Assembly (NCBI GenBank): GCA_028703835.1 | Contig: JAQVMB010000004.1 | Location: 1 to 64,000 of the forward strand | Length of the DNA: 64,000 bases | Direction of reading: 5' to 3' | Source: Candidatus Peribacteraceae bacterium | GTDB lineage: Bacteria; Patescibacteriota; Gracilibacteria; Peribacterales; Peribacteraceae | Part shown: piece after piece, positions 62,239 to 64,000 of the stretch | How the letters are laid out: every line of letters begins with the position of its first letter | How positions within the stretch are numbered: position 1 is the stretch's first letter | The notes under the pieces: generated by a model | The model's database searches: none | Seen by the model: only the letters and a program-made list of their open reading frames with translations | What the model was told of the DNA's origin: nothing | Program-made: the position numbers and the translations under genes

Positions 62239-63195
62239 TCAACGTGCATGCGTTTTCAACACCATCACCTCCGGCCACGCGAACAGGCGGGCGCGGGCGG
62301 TGGTTTCCCCGGCGCCGCGGGTGACGGCCAGCGTCGTATCGTCGTCGACGGAAAACAATCCCTGGTCATATTTCCTGCCGAGGTGCGTCGGGAGCGGAGG
62401 CACGGGACCGAGGAAGGGGAGGCGGATCTGGCCGCCGTGCGTATGGCCCGACACGATCAGGTTGGCGCGCTTGCTGAGCGGGTCCAGTATGACGTCGGGA
62501 TTGTGCGAGAGGAGGAGGAGCGGCGTGTCGTCCGGTATCCCGCGCAATGCTTGTTCCACGTCGGCCCGTTCCGTCTGCAGGTCCCCGATGCCCGCGACGG
62601 CGACGGGGCCGGAGGACGTCCGCACAATGGTTGAGGCATCCCGCAGGACCGTGATGCCGAGCGCGCGCAGGTCGTCCGCCACCGTTCGGGCGGAGAGGAC
62701 GCCGTCGGGGACTTGGCCCGTGTCGTAATTCCCGAGCACGGCGAAGGTGCCCAGAGACGGGCGGAGGCCGGCGAGCGGACGCAGGGCGGCGGTGGTCGTC
62801 GCGTTCCTGTACAGGTAATCGCCGACGAGGAGCACCAGGTCCGGGCGCACGTCGTTGACGCGGCGGACGATGCGTTCCACGAAGGCGGCCGATTTGTACG
62901 GTCCGGTGTGGATGTCCGACACCACGGCGACGGTGAGCGGCGCGCGGGCGGGGAAAGACACGGCATGTTCGGTCGTCACGAGCAGTTGCGGCTCCACGAA
63001 GGAGCCGTACGCCACGGTCGCGAAAGCGAGGACAGACAGGAAGCCCGTGAGGCGGAGGAAGACGCGCGCGGGGCGCCGGAGGCCCGTGGCGCGGCGGAGG
63101 CGGACGATCGAGGCGAGGAGCGTGCAGGAAGAGACCGTGAGGAGCAGGGAGATCGCGAGGTCCCAAGGGAAGATGCGGGCGTCGAGGAGAAACAT
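62239..63195 (-). CDS. Membrane-anchored metallophosphoesterase (YkuE-like)
   Basis: The 318-residue protein has two N-terminal transmembrane segments (about 10-28 and 48-66), then a calcineurin-like phosphoesterase domain. Metal-binding motifs appear in order: VVSDIHTGPY, LVGDYLY, LGNYDTG, LLSHNPD and SGHTHGGQIRLPF. It resembles YkuE/YaeI-type enzymes that act on lipid-linked or nucleotide substrates outside the membrane. It lies downstream of uvrA in the same direction. Confidence 0.88.
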   Translation of the reverse strand: MFLLDARIFPWDLAISLLLTVSSCTLLASIVRLRRATGLRRPARVFLRLTGFLSVLAFATVAYGSFVEPQLLVTTEHAVSFPARAPLTVAVVSDIHTGPYKSAAFVERIVRRVNDVRPDLVLLVGDYLYRNATTTAALRPLAGLRPSLGTFAVLGNYDTGQVPDGVLSARTVADDLRALGITVLRDASTIVRTSSGPVAVAGIGDLQTERADVEQALRGIPDDTPLLLLSHNPDVILDPLSKRANLIVSGHTHGGQIRLPFLGPVPPLPTHLGRKYDQGLFSVDDDTTLAVTRGAGETTARARLFAWPEVMVLKTHAR

Positions 63196-63260
63196 GGAAC
63201 CGGATTATGAGGGTGATAGGCGGGTGGAAGCAACTTGCAGCATCGAAGCCGGTGGTAACA

Positions 63261-63361
63261 GAGGAAAATCGGAGGAATCCAACGCATCCGAAGAAACCGA
63301 GGAAACCGAGGAGTTGTTCGAATCATTCCTCGGATTCGTCGGTTTCTTCGGTTTCCTTCTT
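63261..63361. repeat. Second CCGA(A/G)GA-type inverted repeat
   Basis: gaatccaacgcatccgaaga / aaccgaggaaaccgagga on the left mirrors tcctcggattcgtcggtttc / ttcggtttcc on the right. It lies just after the uvrA stop and before the phosphoesterase gene, where it could form a long stem in the shared transcript. Confidence 0.6.
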
Positions 63362-64000
63362 CATGCTTTCTTACTTTCGCCTTTCTTCTTCACGTCCAGG
63401 ATCTTCGCAAGATACTGCCCCGTGTAACTTTCTTTGACCTTGGCGACGTCCTCAGGCGTTCCCTTCGCGACGACGAGGCCGCCGCCGGAGCCGCCGTCCG
63501 GTCCCAAGTCCACGATGTGGTCGACGCTCTTCAGGACGTCCAGGTTGTGCTCGATGACGAGGACGGTGTTGCCCTTTTCGACGAGGCGTTCGAGCACTTC
63601 CAGCAGGCGCTGGATGTCTTCGAAGTGGAGGCCCGTGGTGGGTTCGTCGAGGATGTAGAACGTCTTGCCCGTGGCGCGCTTCGTGAGCTCGGTCGCCAAC
63701 TTCACGCGCTGTGCTTCGCCGCCGGAGAGCGTGGTGGCGCTCTGTCCCAAGTGGATGTAGCCGAGGCCGACGTCCTCCAGCGTCTGCAGCTTGTTCTTGA
63801 TGGCCGGGATGGCGGTGAAGAACTGGAGCGACTCGGAGATGGTCATGTCCAGCACCTCCGCGACGGTCTTGCCTTTGTAGGTGATTTCCAATGTCTCGCG
63901 GTTGTACCGTTGCCCGTGGCACTGTTCGCACGTGACGAACACGTCCGGGAGGAAGTGCATCTCGATGCGTTTGAGGCCGTCGCCTTCGCACTCCTCGCAG
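63361..64000 (-). CDS. uvrA: UvrA excinuclease subunit, C-terminal part (cut by window edge)
   Basis: About 213 residues of the nucleotide-excision-repair ATPase are visible. The second zinc-finger pair spans the window edge (CEEC and [10 protein letters not shown]), then the UvrA signature ([24 protein letters not shown]), Walker B ([16 protein letters not shown]) and the H-loop ([12 protein letters not shown]). The C-terminus is Lys-rich. The start and the first ATPase half lie outside the window. Confidence 0.95.
   Translation of the reverse strand, partial: CEECEGDGLKRIEMHFLPDVFVTCEQCHGQRYNRETLEITYKGKTVAEVLDMTISESLQFFTAIPAIKNKLQTLEDVGLGYIHLGQSATTLSGGEAQRVKLATELTKRATGKTFYILDEPTTGLHFEDIQRLLEVLERLVEKGNTVLVIEHNLDVLKSVDHIVDLGPDGGSGGGLVVAKGTPEDVAKVKESYTGQYLAKILDVKKKGESKKA

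Noticed and set aside
1-64000. Recoded TGA (Gracilibacteria/SR1-type code)
   Set aside because: TGA ends many frames exactly at family-typical C-termini (hsdR, hsdS, the sigma factors), and conserved motifs lack in-frame TGA.

Overview
The window is bacterial, GC-rich DNA (TGA is used as a stop) with no rRNA. Several traits suggest a Candidate Phyla Radiation lineage close to Peregrinibacteria/Peribacteria: divergent housekeeping genes (an IleRS with a large insertion, a short AlaRS, two unusual sigma-70 proteins), many secreted proteins with Ser-rich linkers, and a long tmRNA. That placement is inference from gene style, not from a marker search.

Bases 1 to about 16,125 are an accessory island. 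It opens with the 3' end of an IS1595-type element inserted in a decayed serine recombinase. Then come a DUF4145 gene and a PD-(D/E)XK nuclease gene on the minus strand, a complete type I restriction-modification operon (hsdR-hsdM-hsdS plus an Abi-C/HEPN-like gene), small regulators, a gene holding only the RarA C-terminal domain coupled to a tyrosine recombinase, and an XRE/ImmA protease-regulator followed by a PycTM-like membrane protein. It closes with an intact large serine recombinase whose last codons lie in the 3' half of a tRNA-Asn gene. This is a defence-type island abutting a tRNA gene.

From 16.2 to 29.3 kb the chromosome resumes: a TRM11-like methyltransferase, two membrane/envelope genes, alaS, a sigma-70 paralogue with an apparent frameshift, a main-type sigma factor with a long C-terminal extension of winged-helix domains, and a histidine kinase. 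From 29.4 to 32.4 kb lies a zinc-uptake operon (Fur/Zur-type regulator, znuA, znuC, znuB) behind a 19-bp perfect palindrome.

From 32.4 to 43 kb are a YVTN/DUF4215 secreted protein, ssrA (tmRNA), small lipoproteins, a ChbG/YdjC-type deacetylase, an MFS transporter, a PadR-PspC/GIN pair, and a yjbQ gene broken by a palindromic insert. From 43.2 to 52.3 kb four large secreted proteins lie head to tail and share an apparently undescribed Cys-rich module.

From 52.4 to 64 kb are a holin-like membrane protein, ileS carrying two histidine-phosphatase domains inside its catalytic region, a Rel/SpoT protein whose synthetase half looks degenerate, an unknown Rossmann-like protein, Nudix, thioredoxin-like and metallophosphoesterase genes, and the 3' part of uvrA. 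Several families of short palindromic or purine-rich repeats sit between genes, and one also occurs within the ileS coding sequence.
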